A stretch of DNA of 64,000 nucleotides from Duganella sp. 1224 (GTDB lineage: Bacteria > Pseudomonadota > Gammaproteobacteria > Burkholderiales > Burkholderiaceae_D): NCBI RefSeq assembly GCF_013408245.1, contig NZ_JACBYS010000002.1, positions 372,001 through 436,000 of the forward strand. Reading direction: 5' to 3'. Shown piece after piece: positions 27,695 to 37,390 of this stretch. How positions within the stretch are numbered: the stretch's first letter is position 1; each line of letters begins with the position of its first letter. Below the pieces are notes generated by a model. That model had not been told where the DNA came from. It was given only the letters and a program-made list of their open reading frames with translations, and did not search any database. A program made the translations under genes and the position numbers.

Positions 27695-29474
27695 AACAAA
27701 GTCCGACACCGCCTCCACGCGCGGCCAGATGCGCCAGGCGCTGTCGCTGCTGCGCCGCGCCGCCCTGCCCGACCAGCACCACCTGGGCTGGGCCATCCTG
27801 TGGCTGATCGCCGCCGCGCTGCTTGAAGTGCTGGGGCCCATCATGGGCAAGGCGCTGATCGACGAACACCTGCTGCCGCACCACCTGGACTGGCCGCGCA
27901 TGGCCGCGCTGCTGGCCGGCGTGGTGCTAACCGGCTGGATCGCCAGCGGCCTGCGCTACCTGCAACTGGTGCGCCTGTCCGGCCTCGCCATGCGCTCGGT
28001 GATGCGCCTGCGCGAGATGGTCTACACCCACGTGCTGCTGCTGCCGATGTCCTTCTTCGACCGCGCCATCACCGGCCAGCTGGTGTCGCGCGTCACCAAC
28101 GATACTGAAGCGGTCAAGAGCCTGTACATCCAGGTGCTGTTCGTGATGCTCGACTCCACCATCGTGCTGGTCGGCACCGTGTGTGCCATGGCCTTCCTCG
28201 ACTGGCGCCTGATGCTGATCGTGCTGGCGCTGCTGCCGGCGGTGCTGCTGATCGTCTGGCTATACCAGCGCTGGAGCGCGCCGGCCGTGACGCGCGCCCG
28301 CGCGCTGCGCAGCGAGATCAACGGCCAGATGGCCGAATCCATCGGCGGCATGAGCGTGCTCCAGGCCAGCAACGCCGAACAGCGCTTCGGCCAGCGCTTC
28401 GCCAACACCAACCAGGAACACTACACCGCGCGCCTGGCCGAGCTGCGCGCCAACGCCTGGCTGCTGCGCCCCGCGCTGGACCTGTTCAACATCATCCTGC
28501 TGGCGGCGGTGATCTTCGTCTTCGGCCACCGCGAAATGACCGCCACCGAGGTCGGCATCCTGTACGCCTTCATCAGCTACCTGGCGCGCGTGATCGAGCC
28601 GCTGATCCAGATCACCATGCAGTTCAGCCAGTTGCAGCAATCGGTGGTGGCCAGCGCGCGCGTGGCGACGCTGCTGGACGAAGGCGCGGCCAGGGAGCAT
28701 ACCGGCGCCCGCGCCGTGCGCGCCGCCGCCAACGACAGCAACGCCCCCGCCATCGCCATCCGCCACCTGGACTTCGCCTACAACCCCGGCCAGCCGGTGC
28801 TGCACGACCTGTCGCTGGAGATCCCGCAGGGCGATTTCGTCGGCATCGTCGGCCATACCGGCAGCGGCAAGTCGACGCTGCTGTCGCTGCTGCTGCGCTT
28901 CTACCCGGCGCCGCACGGCAGCATCCTGGTGCACGGCGTGCCGCTGGACGACATCGACAACGAACGCTTCCGCGCCGAAGTGGGCCTGGTGCCGCAAGAC
29001 CCCTTCCTGCTGGCCGCCTCCGCGCGCGACAATATCGACATGGGCCGCGGCCTGACGCCGGCGCAGATCGAGGCCGCCGCGCGCGCCGCCCACGCGCACG
29101 ACTTCATCGCCGCGCTGGACCAGGGCTACGACACGCCGCTGGGCGAAGGCGGCTCGCGCCTGTCGGTCGGCCAGAAGCAGCTGATCGCCATCGCCCGCGC
29201 GCTGGCCGGCGCGCCGCGCATCCTGCTGCTGGACGAGGCCACCTCGCACATCGACTCGCAAACGGAGCAGATCGTGCAGGTGGCGCTGGACGAGTTGCGC
29301 GGCAAGGTGACGGTGATCGCCATCGCCCACCGCCTGTCCACCATCCGCGACGCCAACCGCATCATCGTGCTCAATCATGGCCGCATCACGGAAACCGGGC
29401 CGCACGAGCAACTGATGCAGATCGACGGCGGCTTGTATCAACGTCTATACCTTTTGCAGCAACTAGCTGCTTAA
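27684..29474 (+). CDS. mdlB: Multidrug ABC exporter half-subunit (MdlB-like)
   Basis: 596 residues. An exporter membrane domain is followed by an ATPase with GHTGSGKST, signature LSVGQKQLIAIARAL and Walker B ILLLDEATSHIDS, which retains the catalytic Glu. The LSVGQ variant signature is that of E. coli MdlB. I chose the ATG at 27684 because it matches the family's length and gives the 11-bp overlap with mdlA, a sign of coupled translation and a 1:1 heterodimer. Substrate is unknown; lipids or drugs are usual candidates. Confidence 0.88.
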   Translation: MKPETKSDTASTRGQMRQALSLLRRAALPDQHHLGWAILWLIAAALLEVLGPIMGKALIDEHLLPHHLDWPRMAALLAGVVLTGWIASGLRYLQLVRLSGLAMRSVMRLREMVYTHVLLLPMSFFDRAITGQLVSRVTNDTEAVKSLYIQVLFVMLDSTIVLVGTVCAMAFLDWRLMLIVLALLPAVLLIVWLYQRWSAPAVTRARALRSEINGQMAESIGGMSVLQASNAEQRFGQRFANTNQEHYTARLAELRANAWLLRPALDLFNIILLAAVIFVFGHREMTATEVGILYAFISYLARVIEPLIQITMQFSQLQQSVVASARVATLLDEGAAREHTGARAVRAAANDSNAPAIAIRHLDFAYNPGQPVLHDLSLEIPQGDFVGIVGHTGSGKSTLLSLLLRFYPAPHGSILVHGVPLDDIDNERFRAEVGLVPQDPFLLAASARDNIDMGRGLTPAQIEAAARAAHAHDFIAALDQGYDTPLGEGGSRLSVGQKQLIAIARALAGAPRILLLDEATSHIDSQTEQIVQVALDELRGKVTVIAIAHRLSTIRDANRIIVLNHGRITETGPHEQLMQIDGGLYQRLYLLQQLAA

Positions 29475-29595
29475 TGTAGTTTAAAAGCCATCGAAAACTG
29501 TGCGATTTGCGGGAAAAATCGTGCCCCGCCGGGCTTTCTCGCTTGCAACACGCATATAATTGTCTAGACATTGCGAGGTTTGCGGGGGCGTCAAG

Positions 29596-31704
29596 TTGGC
29601 TGGATCAAGAAAACGTGGATGGCGGCACAGCGGGCGGGTGGCCGTGGCGGCAGCCATGGCGCTGGCGCTGGCGCCGGCGTGGGCGCAAGACCCGGCCACG
29701 CTGGATGAACGCATCCTCGACATCCGCGAACAAAGCCGCTTCGTCCCCGACAAGGCGCTGACGCAGCTGCAGAAACTGCAGCCCGAACTGGCCGGCGCGC
29801 CGCCGGCCACCCGCGCCGAATTCCTCACGCAGATGAGCGCCGTGCGCATGCGCCTGGGCCAGAACGACATGGGCATGGAGGCCGCCGAACAGGTCATCGC
29901 GCTCGGCAAATCGCTGCACGACAACGCCCTCATCGCCAAGGGCATGCTGGCCAAGACCTATGTGCTGTTTGCCCAGGCCGACGTTGAGGCCGCCCACCGC
30001 CTGGCGTTCGAGGCCGAGGCGCTGGCCATGACCACCAGCGACAGCGCGCTCAAGGTGCAGGCCACCATCACCGCCGGCCAGTCCTACGCCGAGCAGGGCA
30101 ACTTCCCGGCCGCGCTGCTGAAACTGCAGCATGCGGTGGACCAGGCGCGCCCGCCGGCCGGCGACCGCATCAGCCTGGTGGCCGCGCTCAACGCGCTGAC
30201 CAAGCTGCACGTGCAGATGAAGGAATACGACAACGCCGGCGAAACGCTGACCGAGCTGCTGGCCGAAACCGAGCAACTCAACTCGCCCGGCCGCATGGCC
30301 ATGGCCAAGAACACCGAGTACGGCCTGGCCATGGACGCGGGCCAGCCCAAGCGCGCCTTGCGGGTGCTGCAGGAAAGCCTGGCGCTGGAGCGCAAGCTGG
30401 GCGCGGAACGCATGGTCGGCGTCACGCTGGTCAACCTGTCCGACAACGCGCTCAAGGACCGCGACTACGCGCGCGCCGCGCAATACGCGCAGGAGTCGCT
30501 GCTGTCGGCGCAGAAGACCGGCGACAAGAGCACCGAGGCCACCGCCCGCATCAACCTGGGCCAAACCTATCTCGGCACCGGCCGCCTGGCCGAGGGCAAG
30601 AAGCAGTTCGAGCTGGGCCTGGCGCGGCTGGAGCAGGAGAACAACAAGCCCGATCTGCAGGCGGCGCTGCGCGAATACGGCGAGGCGCTGGAACGCGCCG
30701 GCGACCTGGCCGGCTCCATCGCCGCCTACCACCGCGAACGGAACATCTCCAACGAGCTGTTTGAGAAGCGCCGCCAGCAGGCCATGCTGGAGCTGCAGGA
30801 AAAATACGAGGCCGAGAAAAAGCAGCGCCAGATCGAGCTGCTGAGCCGCGAGAACCAGGTCAAGGGCGCCGAGATCGACAACCGCCGCCTGCAGCAGCGC
30901 GTGTGGTGGCTGCTGGCCCTGGTGTTCGCGCTGGCGGCGGCGGTGGTCGGCCTGTTATACCGCAAGGTGCGCCACACCAATGCCCAGCTGGAGGTCAAGA
31001 ACCTGGAGCTGAAGGCGCAATCGACGCTCGATCCCTTGACCTCGCTGTACAACCGCCGCCACTTCCAGGACTACATGCGCAGCCTGACCACGCACGACCA
31101 GGCAGGCGACACCGTCGGCGCGCTGTTCCTGCTGGACGTCGACCACTTCAAGCATATCAACGACAACTACGGCCACGCGGCCGGCGACGCGGTGTTGAAG
31201 ATGATCGCCGAGCACCTGCGCATCGCGCTGCGCGAAACCGACATGATCGTGCGCTGGGGCGGCGAGGAGTTCCTCGCCTTCCTGCCGGCGATCCCGCGCC
31301 ACGGCGTGGACGAGGTGGCGCGCCGTATCCTCACCACCATCTCGTCGCAGGCGCTGAAGTACGGCGAGCATGAGATCACGGTGAATGTGTCGGTGGGCTT
31401 TTCGCCGTATCCGCTGGTGCCGGGCGGTGGCGAGGCGCTGGCATGGGAGCGCGCGGTCAACCTGGTCGACATGGCGCTGTACCTGGCCAAGGCCCACGGC
31501 CGCAACCGCGCCTACGGCGTGCGCGGCTTCGAGAACTTCCACCTGACGTCGATGGAAGCCATCGAACAGGACCTGGAACGCGCCTGGCGCGCCGGCTTCG
31601 TCGACCTGACGGTGGTGCTGGGCGGCGAACCCGGCAGCCATCCGCCGACGCCCACCGAACACACCAACGTGGTGTCGATCAAGCAGGCCGCGCACAAGCA
31701 CTGA
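29596..31704 (+). CDS. TPR sensor diguanylate cyclase (GGDEF)
   Basis: About 702 residues. A signal-peptide-like N-terminus (VAVAAAMALALAPAWAQ) is followed by periplasmic TPR-like helical repeats (about 50-400), a coiled coil, one membrane helix (WWLLALVFALAAAVVGLLY), and a cytoplasmic GGDEF domain with active GGEEF and DVDHFKHINDNYGH. It would make c-di-GMP in response to something bound by the TPR array. The start is uncertain: no ATG fits, and the TTG at 29596 follows a G-rich stretch, while another TTG lies at 29560. The C-terminus has a 50-residue tail of unknown role. Confidence 0.85.
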   Translation: MAGSRKRGWRHSGRVAVAAAMALALAPAWAQDPATLDERILDIREQSRFVPDKALTQLQKLQPELAGAPPATRAEFLTQMSAVRMRLGQNDMGMEAAEQVIALGKSLHDNALIAKGMLAKTYVLFAQADVEAAHRLAFEAEALAMTTSDSALKVQATITAGQSYAEQGNFPAALLKLQHAVDQARPPAGDRISLVAALNALTKLHVQMKEYDNAGETLTELLAETEQLNSPGRMAMAKNTEYGLAMDAGQPKRALRVLQESLALERKLGAERMVGVTLVNLSDNALKDRDYARAAQYAQESLLSAQKTGDKSTEATARINLGQTYLGTGRLAEGKKQFELGLARLEQENNKPDLQAALREYGEALERAGDLAGSIAAYHRERNISNELFEKRRQQAMLELQEKYEAEKKQRQIELLSRENQVKGAEIDNRRLQQRVWWLLALVFALAAAVVGLLYRKVRHTNAQLEVKNLELKAQSTLDPLTSLYNRRHFQDYMRSLTTHDQAGDTVGALFLLDVDHFKHINDNYGHAAGDAVLKMIAEHLRIALRETDMIVRWGGEEFLAFLPAIPRHGVDEVARRILTTISSQALKYGEHEITVNVSVGFSPYPLVPGGGEALAWERAVNLVDMALYLAKAHGRNRAYGVRGFENFHLTSMEAIEQDLERAWRAGFVDLTVVLGGEPGSHPPTPTEHTNVVSIKQAAHKH

Positions 31705-31737
31705 GCCGCCGGCGCGCGCCCTGCGGCGGCATTATCA

Positions 31738-32073
31738 TTACTTCTTGGCCTCGCGCTCCTCGGCCGCGCTCTGCATCTTCTCGCCGGCGCGTTCCAGCTT
31801 GCGGCCGGCCTCCTTGGTGGCCTGGTTCAGACTGTCGCTGGCCTTGTCGGCGGCCTGGTCGAGTTTCTGGCTGGTGTCCTTGGCGGCCTCGGACAGCTGC
31901 TGGCTGGCCTGCTGGGTTGCACTGTCCAGCTTGGCGCCGGCCTGCTCGGTGGCCTGATCGATCTTGCGGCCGGCACGTTCGGCCGGACCGGCCTCGCTCG
32001 GATCGTCCTTCTTCTGGCAGCCGCCCAGCAGCGCCAGCGCCGTCAACGTCACCGCTACATAACGCATCATCAT
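31738..32073 (-). CDS. Small lipoprotein with 11-residue helical repeats
   Basis: 111 residues. Lipobox LLGGC at about residue 18 predicts lipid anchoring. The rest is a charged amphipathic helix of repeating 11-mers (KIDQATEQAGA, KLDSATQQASQ, KLDQAADKASD), like late-embryogenesis or apolipoprotein-type helices. The start is the first of three Met codons, with AGGAGA 5 nt upstream. Probable envelope stress or membrane-coating role, but no function can be assigned. Confidence 0.7.
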   Translation of the reverse strand: MMMRYVAVTLTALALLGGCQKKDDPSEAGPAERAGRKIDQATEQAGAKLDSATQQASQQLSEAAKDTSQKLDQAADKASDSLNQATKEAGRKLERAGEKMQSAAEEREAKK

Positions 32074-32154
32074 ATTTATCTCCTGAAAGAATGACTTCTT
32101 GCCAAGAGCATACAACGACCGGCGCCGACGCAGCGCACGGCAGATACGGCCCGC

Positions 32155-32610
32155 TTACAGGCTTTCGACGATCTTCTTGGGCGGCGGTGGCGGCGTGAAG
32201 GCGATGGTTTCCGACTCCGGGCCGGTATCGGCCATGTCCGACTGGGCCAGCCAGTGCTGCAGCTTTTCCATGCGGCGGATCAGGATGCCCTTGTTGCTGA
32301 TATAGCCCACCTGCTCGAAGTTTTCCGGCTTGCTGACCATCTTCGACACCGTCGGCAGATTCTCCGCCAGCCGCTCGAAGGCCTTGCGCGCCTTGTGCTC
32401 CCACTTGACCAGATTGGGCTCGTTGAAGCGGTTGCTTTCGTAGTAAATCGTCAAGGTGCGGTCATGGTTGCCGAAACCGACAATGGCCGCGCCCATCCGC
32501 ACCGTCTCCAGCACGTCGCCCTTGATCGCCGCCGTCGGCACGAACAACGCAGCACGGCCGGTGGCGTCCGGCCGCTCCAACGGCAAATCCTGTCCCATCA
32601 CTCTGGTCAT
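32155..32610 (-). CDS. Conserved hypothetical protein
   Basis: 151 residues from the ATG with CAGGAAG upstream (MTRVMGQDLPLERP). No signal peptide or membrane helix is visible. It has a mixed alpha/beta core (GAAIVGFGNHDRTLTIYYES) and a proline-rich tail FTPPPPPKK. I do not recognise the family. Runs in the same direction as the small lipoprotein gene, 81 bp upstream of it. Confidence 0.6.
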   Translation of the reverse strand: MTRVMGQDLPLERPDATGRAALFVPTAAIKGDVLETVRMGAAIVGFGNHDRTLTIYYESNRFNEPNLVKWEHKARKAFERLAENLPTVSKMVSKPENFEQVGYISNKGILIRRMEKLQHWLAQSDMADTGPESETIAFTPPPPPKKIVESL

Positions 32611-32762
32611 CTTGCTTCCTGTCTTTATCGCCACGGAGTTGCTGCTAGGCTATTTTTTTCATTCTATATCGCTCTTTTCGCCAATACAAGGAGAAAGCGC
32701 ACCGCCGTGGCGCGCCCGGCAACTCCCTTATAATGCGGGCTGAACCTGATAACCGCCTCACC

Positions 32763-33812
32763 ATGACCACCTCCGCCTCCCGTTTCGGCGCCATTCCGGA
32801 AGCCGCCGTCGACACCGCCGCCGGCCACCTGCGCGACACGCTGACCATCGCCATCGAACACCGCCCGCCGCACGCCGCGCTGATCGTCTACGACACCCGC
32901 ACCGACCTCAATCGCGCGCTGACCGAGGCCTACCGCCGCGCCGCGCCGGACGCCCGCTTCATCGACTTCGACGCCACCACGCCGGACGCCGTGCTGGCCC
33001 TGTTCGACCAGTTGCACGCCGGCGACCTGGTGGTGCTGGTGCAATCGACCAGCTTCCGCATGGACGCCTACCGCATCCGCATCGAACTGTTCAAGCGCGG
33101 CCTGAAGGTGATCGAGCACGTGCACCTGTCGCGCATGCCCGGCGCGCAGGGGCTGCACTACATCGACTCGCTGGCCTATGACCCCGCCTACTATCGCGGC
33201 GTCGGCCACGCGCTGAAGCAGCGCATCGACCGCGCGCAACACGGCATGGTCGATACCGGCAACGGCGAGCGGCTGGTGTTCGCCTCGCCGTTCGAAGCGG
33301 CCAAGCTGAACATCGGCGACTACAGCGGCATGACCAACATCGGCGGCCAGTTCCCGCTGGGCGAAGTGTTCACCGAGGCGCAGGACCTGGAAGCGGTCAG
33401 CGGCCGCGCGCGCATCCACGTGTTTGGCGACACCAAATTCCTGGTCAACCGCCCGGCCACGCCGCTCACCATCATCGTCGACCAGGGCCGCGTGGTGGGC
33501 ACTGAAAACAGCACGCCGGAATTCGACAACATGCTGGCCATCATCCGCGAACACGAGGGCGAGGTATGGCTGCGCGAACTGGGCTTCGGCATGAACCGCG
33601 CCTTCTCGCGCGAGCGCATGGTGGACGACATCGGCACTTATGAGCGCATGTGCGGCATCCACCTGTCGCTGGGCGCCAAGCACGGCGTCTATACCAAGCC
33701 GCAGCTGAAACGCAAGGACGCCCGCTACCACATCGACGTCTTCGCCGTCACCGAGGGCGTGTACCTGGATGACCAGCGCGTCTACCAGGACGGCGCCTGG
33801 CGGCTGGCATGA
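32763..33812 (+). CDS. M29-like aminopeptidase family protein
   Basis: 349 residues, cytoplasmic. The C-terminal half has features of M29 aminopeptidases and the related NicX-type dioxygenases: GGQFPLGEVFTE, a Glu-bearing ELGFGMNRAF, then GIHLSLGAKHG and RYHIDVF, which could supply metal-binding Glu, His, His and Asp. It is shorter than classical M29 enzymes (about 400). Probably a metallo-aminopeptidase or a ring-cleaving relative; function is only tentative. Followed 57 bp later by a secreted carboxypeptidase, so a peptide-turnover role is possible. Confidence 0.6.
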   Translation: MTTSASRFGAIPEAAVDTAAGHLRDTLTIAIEHRPPHAALIVYDTRTDLNRALTEAYRRAAPDARFIDFDATTPDAVLALFDQLHAGDLVVLVQSTSFRMDAYRIRIELFKRGLKVIEHVHLSRMPGAQGLHYIDSLAYDPAYYRGVGHALKQRIDRAQHGMVDTGNGERLVFASPFEAAKLNIGDYSGMTNIGGQFPLGEVFTEAQDLEAVSGRARIHVFGDTKFLVNRPATPLTIIVDQGRVVGTENSTPEFDNMLAIIREHEGEVWLRELGFGMNRAFSRERMVDDIGTYERMCGIHLSLGAKHGVYTKPQLKRKDARYHIDVFAVTEGVYLDDQRVYQDGAWRLA

Positions 33813-33869
33813 CATTTGCCGGGAGGCTGTGCTACTGTTGCGCTGGTTCTATTTTTCTCTAAGGATGCC

Positions 33870-35405
33870 ATGCGCCGCTCACCCCACTCAGCCGTCTCCC
33901 AGCTGCTTCGCACCACCGCCCTCGCCAGCCTGCTGCTGGCCGCCCTGCCCGCCGTTACTGCGCATGCCGCTGATGCGCCGGGCGCTGCCGCCGCGGCCGA
34001 CGCCAAGGGCAACAAGCCCGACCTCGACCTGCCGCCGCTGTCGGAAGACAAAACCATCCACCAGACCATCCGCCTGAACGGCAAGCCGTTCAACTACGAC
34101 GCCACGGTCGGTTCGATCAAGGTGCGCGATGCCAAGGGCAAGGTGATCGGCGAAGTGGTGTACACCGCCTACACCGTGCCCAACAGCGGCGCCCAGCGGC
34201 CGGTGACGTTCGCCTTCAATGGCGGCCCCGGCGCCTCGTCGGTCTACCTGAACCTGGGCGCCATCGGCCCGCGCCGCGTGCAGTTCGGCGCCGCCGGCGA
34301 CACGCCGTCCGACTCGTCCGAGCTGCAGGACAACCCGCACACCTGGCTGGACATGACCGACCTGGTCTTCATCGACCCGATCGGCACCGGCTACAGCCGC
34401 GCGCTGGAAGAACCGGCCAAGGCCAAGACCGATTTCTACGCCACCGAGGCCGACATCAAATACCTGTCGCGCGTGGTGTATGACTGGCTGGTCAAGAACG
34501 GCCGCCTGCGCTCGCCCAAATTCCTGATGGGCGAATCGTACGGCGGCTACCGCGCGCCGCGCCTGGCGCGCGAGCTGCAGACCCAGGTCGGCGTCGGCAT
34601 CAAGGGCCTGTTCATGGTCTCGCCCTACCTCGACCCGGCCGCCATCGGCGACGACACCGCGCTGTCGCCGCTGCCGTGGATGATCAACCTGCCGTCGATG
34701 GCCGCCTCCCACCTCGAAGCCGAGAAGCGCCTGACGCCGGACGCCATGCGCGGCATCGAAGCCTACACCCGCGGCCAGTTCGCCACCGACCTGCTGGCCG
34801 GCCGCTCGGACCCGAACGCCGTCACCCGGCTGGTCGGCAAGGTCAGCGAACTGACCGGCATCGACGCCGGCCTGGTCGCCCGCCTCGACGGCCGGCTCGA
34901 CATCAACACCTTCCTGCGCGAACTGCACCGCAACGACCGCAAGATCGGCTCGGTGTACGACGCCAACGTCACCGCCTACGACCCATTCCCGTCGTCGGCC
35001 GAGCGCAAGTCGGGCGACCCGATCCTGAACGCGCTGATCGCCCCGACCACCAGCGCCATGGTCGACTTCATCACGCGCGAAGTGGGCTGGAAATCGGACG
35101 CGCAATACAAGGCGCTGTCGTATGAAGTGAACAGCGCCTGGGACCGCGGCGCCAGCCAGGACAAGCCGGTGAGCGACCTGCGCCAGGCCATGGCCAACGA
35201 CCCGAAAATGGGCGTGCTGATCGCGCACGGCTACAACGACCTGTCGTGCCCGTACTTCACTTCCGCGCTGATCCTCGACCAGATGCCGGCCGCCATGGCC
35301 GCCCCGGCCAAACTGTCGGTCTACCCCGGCGGCCACATGTTCTACAGCCGCGACGGCTCTGCGCAATCCTTCAAGCGCGACGCGCAAACCTTGTTCACCA
35401 AGTGA
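33870..35405 (+). CDS. Secreted S10 family serine carboxypeptidase
   Basis: 511 residues with a signal peptide (LASLLLAALPAVTAHAA). The catalytic triad is visible: Ser223 in GESYGGYRAP, Asp in GYNDLSCPYF, and His in PGGHMFYSR. The oxyanion-region motif FNGGPGASSVYLN is intact. It removes C-terminal residues from peptides in the periplasm or outside. AAGGA lies 5 nt before the ATG. A palindromic repeat lies 42 bp after the stop. Confidence 0.92.
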   Translation: MRRSPHSAVSQLLRTTALASLLLAALPAVTAHAADAPGAAAAADAKGNKPDLDLPPLSEDKTIHQTIRLNGKPFNYDATVGSIKVRDAKGKVIGEVVYTAYTVPNSGAQRPVTFAFNGGPGASSVYLNLGAIGPRRVQFGAAGDTPSDSSELQDNPHTWLDMTDLVFIDPIGTGYSRALEEPAKAKTDFYATEADIKYLSRVVYDWLVKNGRLRSPKFLMGESYGGYRAPRLARELQTQVGVGIKGLFMVSPYLDPAAIGDDTALSPLPWMINLPSMAASHLEAEKRLTPDAMRGIEAYTRGQFATDLLAGRSDPNAVTRLVGKVSELTGIDAGLVARLDGRLDINTFLRELHRNDRKIGSVYDANVTAYDPFPSSAERKSGDPILNALIAPTTSAMVDFITREVGWKSDAQYKALSYEVNSAWDRGASQDKPVSDLRQAMANDPKMGVLIAHGYNDLSCPYFTSALILDQMPAAMAAPAKLSVYPGGHMFYSRDGSAQSFKRDAQTLFTK

Positions 35406-35446
35406 GGTAGCGTGCGGGAATCGCAAAACCCACACTGCGGCGCACT

Positions 35447-35476
35447 GGGGTCGGACCCCGCATGGGGTCCGACCCC
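35447..35476. repeat. Palindromic repeat, family A, variant copy 4
   Basis: GGGGTCGGACCCC, then GCAT, then GGGGTCCGACCCC. Relative to copy 1 the arm T is G and its partner A is C, so pairing is preserved. It lies between convergent genes. Confidence 0.8.
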
Positions 35477-35545
35477 GACCTTTTCGGGTTGCGACAACGC
35501 TCAATCCGGCAGCGCGACTTCGTCCCCAACTGGCCGCGTAAAGCC

Positions 35546-35815
35546 CTAGCGCCGGCGCGGCTGGTCGATCTTGCGCCAGTACTGCGACGCTTCCTCATGC
35601 ACTTCAAATTCAAGGTCCGCCACCCGGACCTGAAGATGCTGCTGCACGTCGGCCACCGCCTGGTTGTAGATGACCGGGCCGATCTCCTCCAGTACAAATC
35701 CCAGCAAGCCGCCGGCGGCGATATTGCCGATTTTTTCGTCCATGTTCACGTCAAAGTAACGCTGGATGGAGCGAACCAATTCCTCGCGCACTTCCTTTTT
35801 TAACTCAATCGCCAC
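35546..35815 (-). CDS. DUF2164 family protein
   Basis: 89 residues with a GTG start, chosen because GAGGAGG lies 5 nt upstream (VAIELKKEVREELVRSIQRYF). The body IGNIAAGGLLGFVLEEIGPVIYN is characteristic of DUF2164. Function is unknown. It begins 10 bp after the stop of the TetR gene, so the two form an operon. Confidence 0.8.
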   Translation of the reverse strand: MAIELKKEVREELVRSIQRYFDVNMDEKIGNIAAGGLLGFVLEEIGPVIYNQAVADVQQHLQVRVADLEFEVHEEASQYWRKIDQPRRR

Positions 35816-35825
35816 GAAGGCCTCC

Positions 35826-36425
35826 TCAAAGATCGTTATCCACCGGGGACGGCCACCCCGCCAGCGCCTGCGCCGCGATTGCATCCAGCGTGGCGCGTTC
35901 GACGCCAGCCTTGGCCTGCACCGCCATCCCATGCAGCACCATCAGCACGAAACCCGCCAGGATCGCGGGATCCGCATCGGCCGGCAGATCGCCCTGCCGT
36001 CGCGCCAGTTCCAGCCGCTGGCGCAGCGTCTGCTCGCCGGCGTTGCGCGCGTCGATCAGCGCGGCCTGGATGGCCGTCACCTCGTCCGAGCCGGCCAGCG
36101 CGCCATGGATGCCCAGGCAACCGCGACGGTCCTGGTAACGGGTGTGCAGTTCCGCCGCGTCCGCCAAAATTTTCTCGACCACCTTGCGCGCGCTCGGCTG
36201 CGCCATCGCGGCCGGGAAAAACGCCAGGTACTCCGCGTAATAGCGGGTCAGCACCTGGCGGAACAAATCCTCCTTGTTGCCGAACGCCGAATACAGCGCC
36301 GGACGCGCCACGCCAGTCGCCTCGGTCAGATCGGTGTACGAGGTACCCTCGTAGCCCTTGCGCCAGAACACCCGCAGCGCGGCTTCCAGCGCCTGGTCCA
36401 CATCAAACTCGCGGTGACGACCCAT
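35826..36425 (-). CDS. TetR/AcrR family repressor
   Basis: 199 residues starting MGRHREFDVDQALEAALRVFW with CAGGAGGAAG upstream. The N-terminal helix-turn-helix (TSYTDLTEATGVARPALYSAFG) is typical of TetR regulators. The C-terminal domain binds an unknown ligand. It is divergent from an SDR gene; the intergenic region holds two 15-bp direct repeats that are likely its operators. Confidence 0.88.
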   Translation of the reverse strand: MGRHREFDVDQALEAALRVFWRKGYEGTSYTDLTEATGVARPALYSAFGNKEDLFRQVLTRYYAEYLAFFPAAMAQPSARKVVEKILADAAELHTRYQDRRGCLGIHGALAGSDEVTAIQAALIDARNAGEQTLRQRLELARRQGDLPADADPAILAGFVLMVLHGMAVQAKAGVERATLDAIAAQALAGWPSPVDNDL

Positions 36426-36489
36426 GATCTTGCTTCCTCCTGTAATGAGCCACCCATGGTAAAGCACCGGGCGCGCCGCGTCAAAATAT

Positions 36490-36563
36490 CGTACTGATCG
36501 TTATTTTACCCTTGACGGACGCTCGGCGGATAAGATAACGTTCGTTACCGTACTGGTCGTTAT
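36490..36563. promoter_or_regulatory. TetR operators and SDR promoter region
   Basis: CGTACTGATCGTTAT (36490-36504) and CGTACTGGTCGTTAT (36549-36563) differ at one base and flank the region. Between them are TTGACG at 36512 and GATAAC at 36534 (16-bp spacing), a possible promoter for the SDR gene, overlapping the imperfect palindrome GATAACGTTCGTTACC at 36534. Confidence 0.5.
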
Positions 36564-36616
36564 GAAATGTGCCGATCCCCGGCGCAATGCCGGCCAGTCG
36601 CTTGCAGGGGAAATCC

Positions 36617-37378
36617 ATGTCGCAATCATTGAAGGGTAAAACAGTACTGATCACGGGCGGCTCGCGCGGCCTGGGCGCGGCCATGGCGGAAGCGTTCGCC
36701 GCGCATGGCGCCGAGGTCGCCATCAGCTACGCCGCGTCGGCCGACAAGGCGCACGCCGTGGTGGAAAAACTGAGGGCCATGGGCGCGCGCGCCATTGCCA
36801 TCCACAGCGATCAGGCCCAGCCCGGTTCCGCCCGGCCGCTGATCGACGCCGTGTTCGCGGAATTCGGCAAGCTCGATATCCTGGTCAACAACGCCGGCAT
36901 CGCCATCCAGGGCACGCTGGTGGATGATCCGGCGCTGGACGAAGACAAGTTCAACCGCCAGTGGCAGGTCAACGTGATGGGTTCGATCGCCAACACGCGC
37001 GCGGCGGCACCGCGCCTGACGGATGGCGGCCGCATCATCTTCATCGGTTCGCTGCTGGGCGCCTACGTGCCGTTCAAAGGCGTGGCCGATTACGCCGGCA
37101 CCAAAACGGCGCTGGTCGGCTACGCCCGCGGCATCGCGCGCGACCTCGGCGCCCGCAACATCACGGTCAACGTGGTACAGCCAGGCGCCATGCCGACCGA
37201 CATGAACAAGGAAGTGGCCGGCGAGCTGCCGGAGATGGAGACGTTCCTGAACATGCACCCGATCCGCCGTTTCGCCACGCTGGAAGAGGTGTCGGAAGTC
37301 GTCTGCTTCCTGGCCGGACCGCATGGCGGCTACATCACCGGCGAAACCCTCAACATCGCCGGCGGCCTGGGCATCTAA
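36617..37378 (+). CDS. Short-chain dehydrogenase/reductase (SDR)
   Basis: 253 residues. Classical SDR signatures: TGGSRGLG at 13-20 (NADP-type Arg), NNAG, and catalytic Tyr159/Lys163 in YAGTK. It ends GGYITGETLNIAGGLGI, typical of beta-ketoacyl-reductase-like SDRs. The substrate may be an electrophilic carbonyl. The start follows CAGGGG at 7 nt. The last ten codons are duplicated downstream as part of a repeat expansion. Probably repressed by the divergent TetR protein. Confidence 0.9.
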   Translation: MSQSLKGKTVLITGGSRGLGAAMAEAFAAHGAEVAISYAASADKAHAVVEKLRAMGARAIAIHSDQAQPGSARPLIDAVFAEFGKLDILVNNAGIAIQGTLVDDPALDEDKFNRQWQVNVMGSIANTRAAAPRLTDGGRIIFIGSLLGAYVPFKGVADYAGTKTALVGYARGIARDLGARNITVNVVQPGAMPTDMNKEVAGELPEMETFLNMHPIRRFATLEEVSEVVCFLAGPHGGYITGETLNIAGGLGI

Positions 37379-37390
37379 CCCCGCCACACC

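Noticed and set aside
31705..31730. GCCGCC/GGCGGC hairpin between convergent genes as terminator
   Set aside because: The stem is short with a long GC loop and no T-run on either strand.
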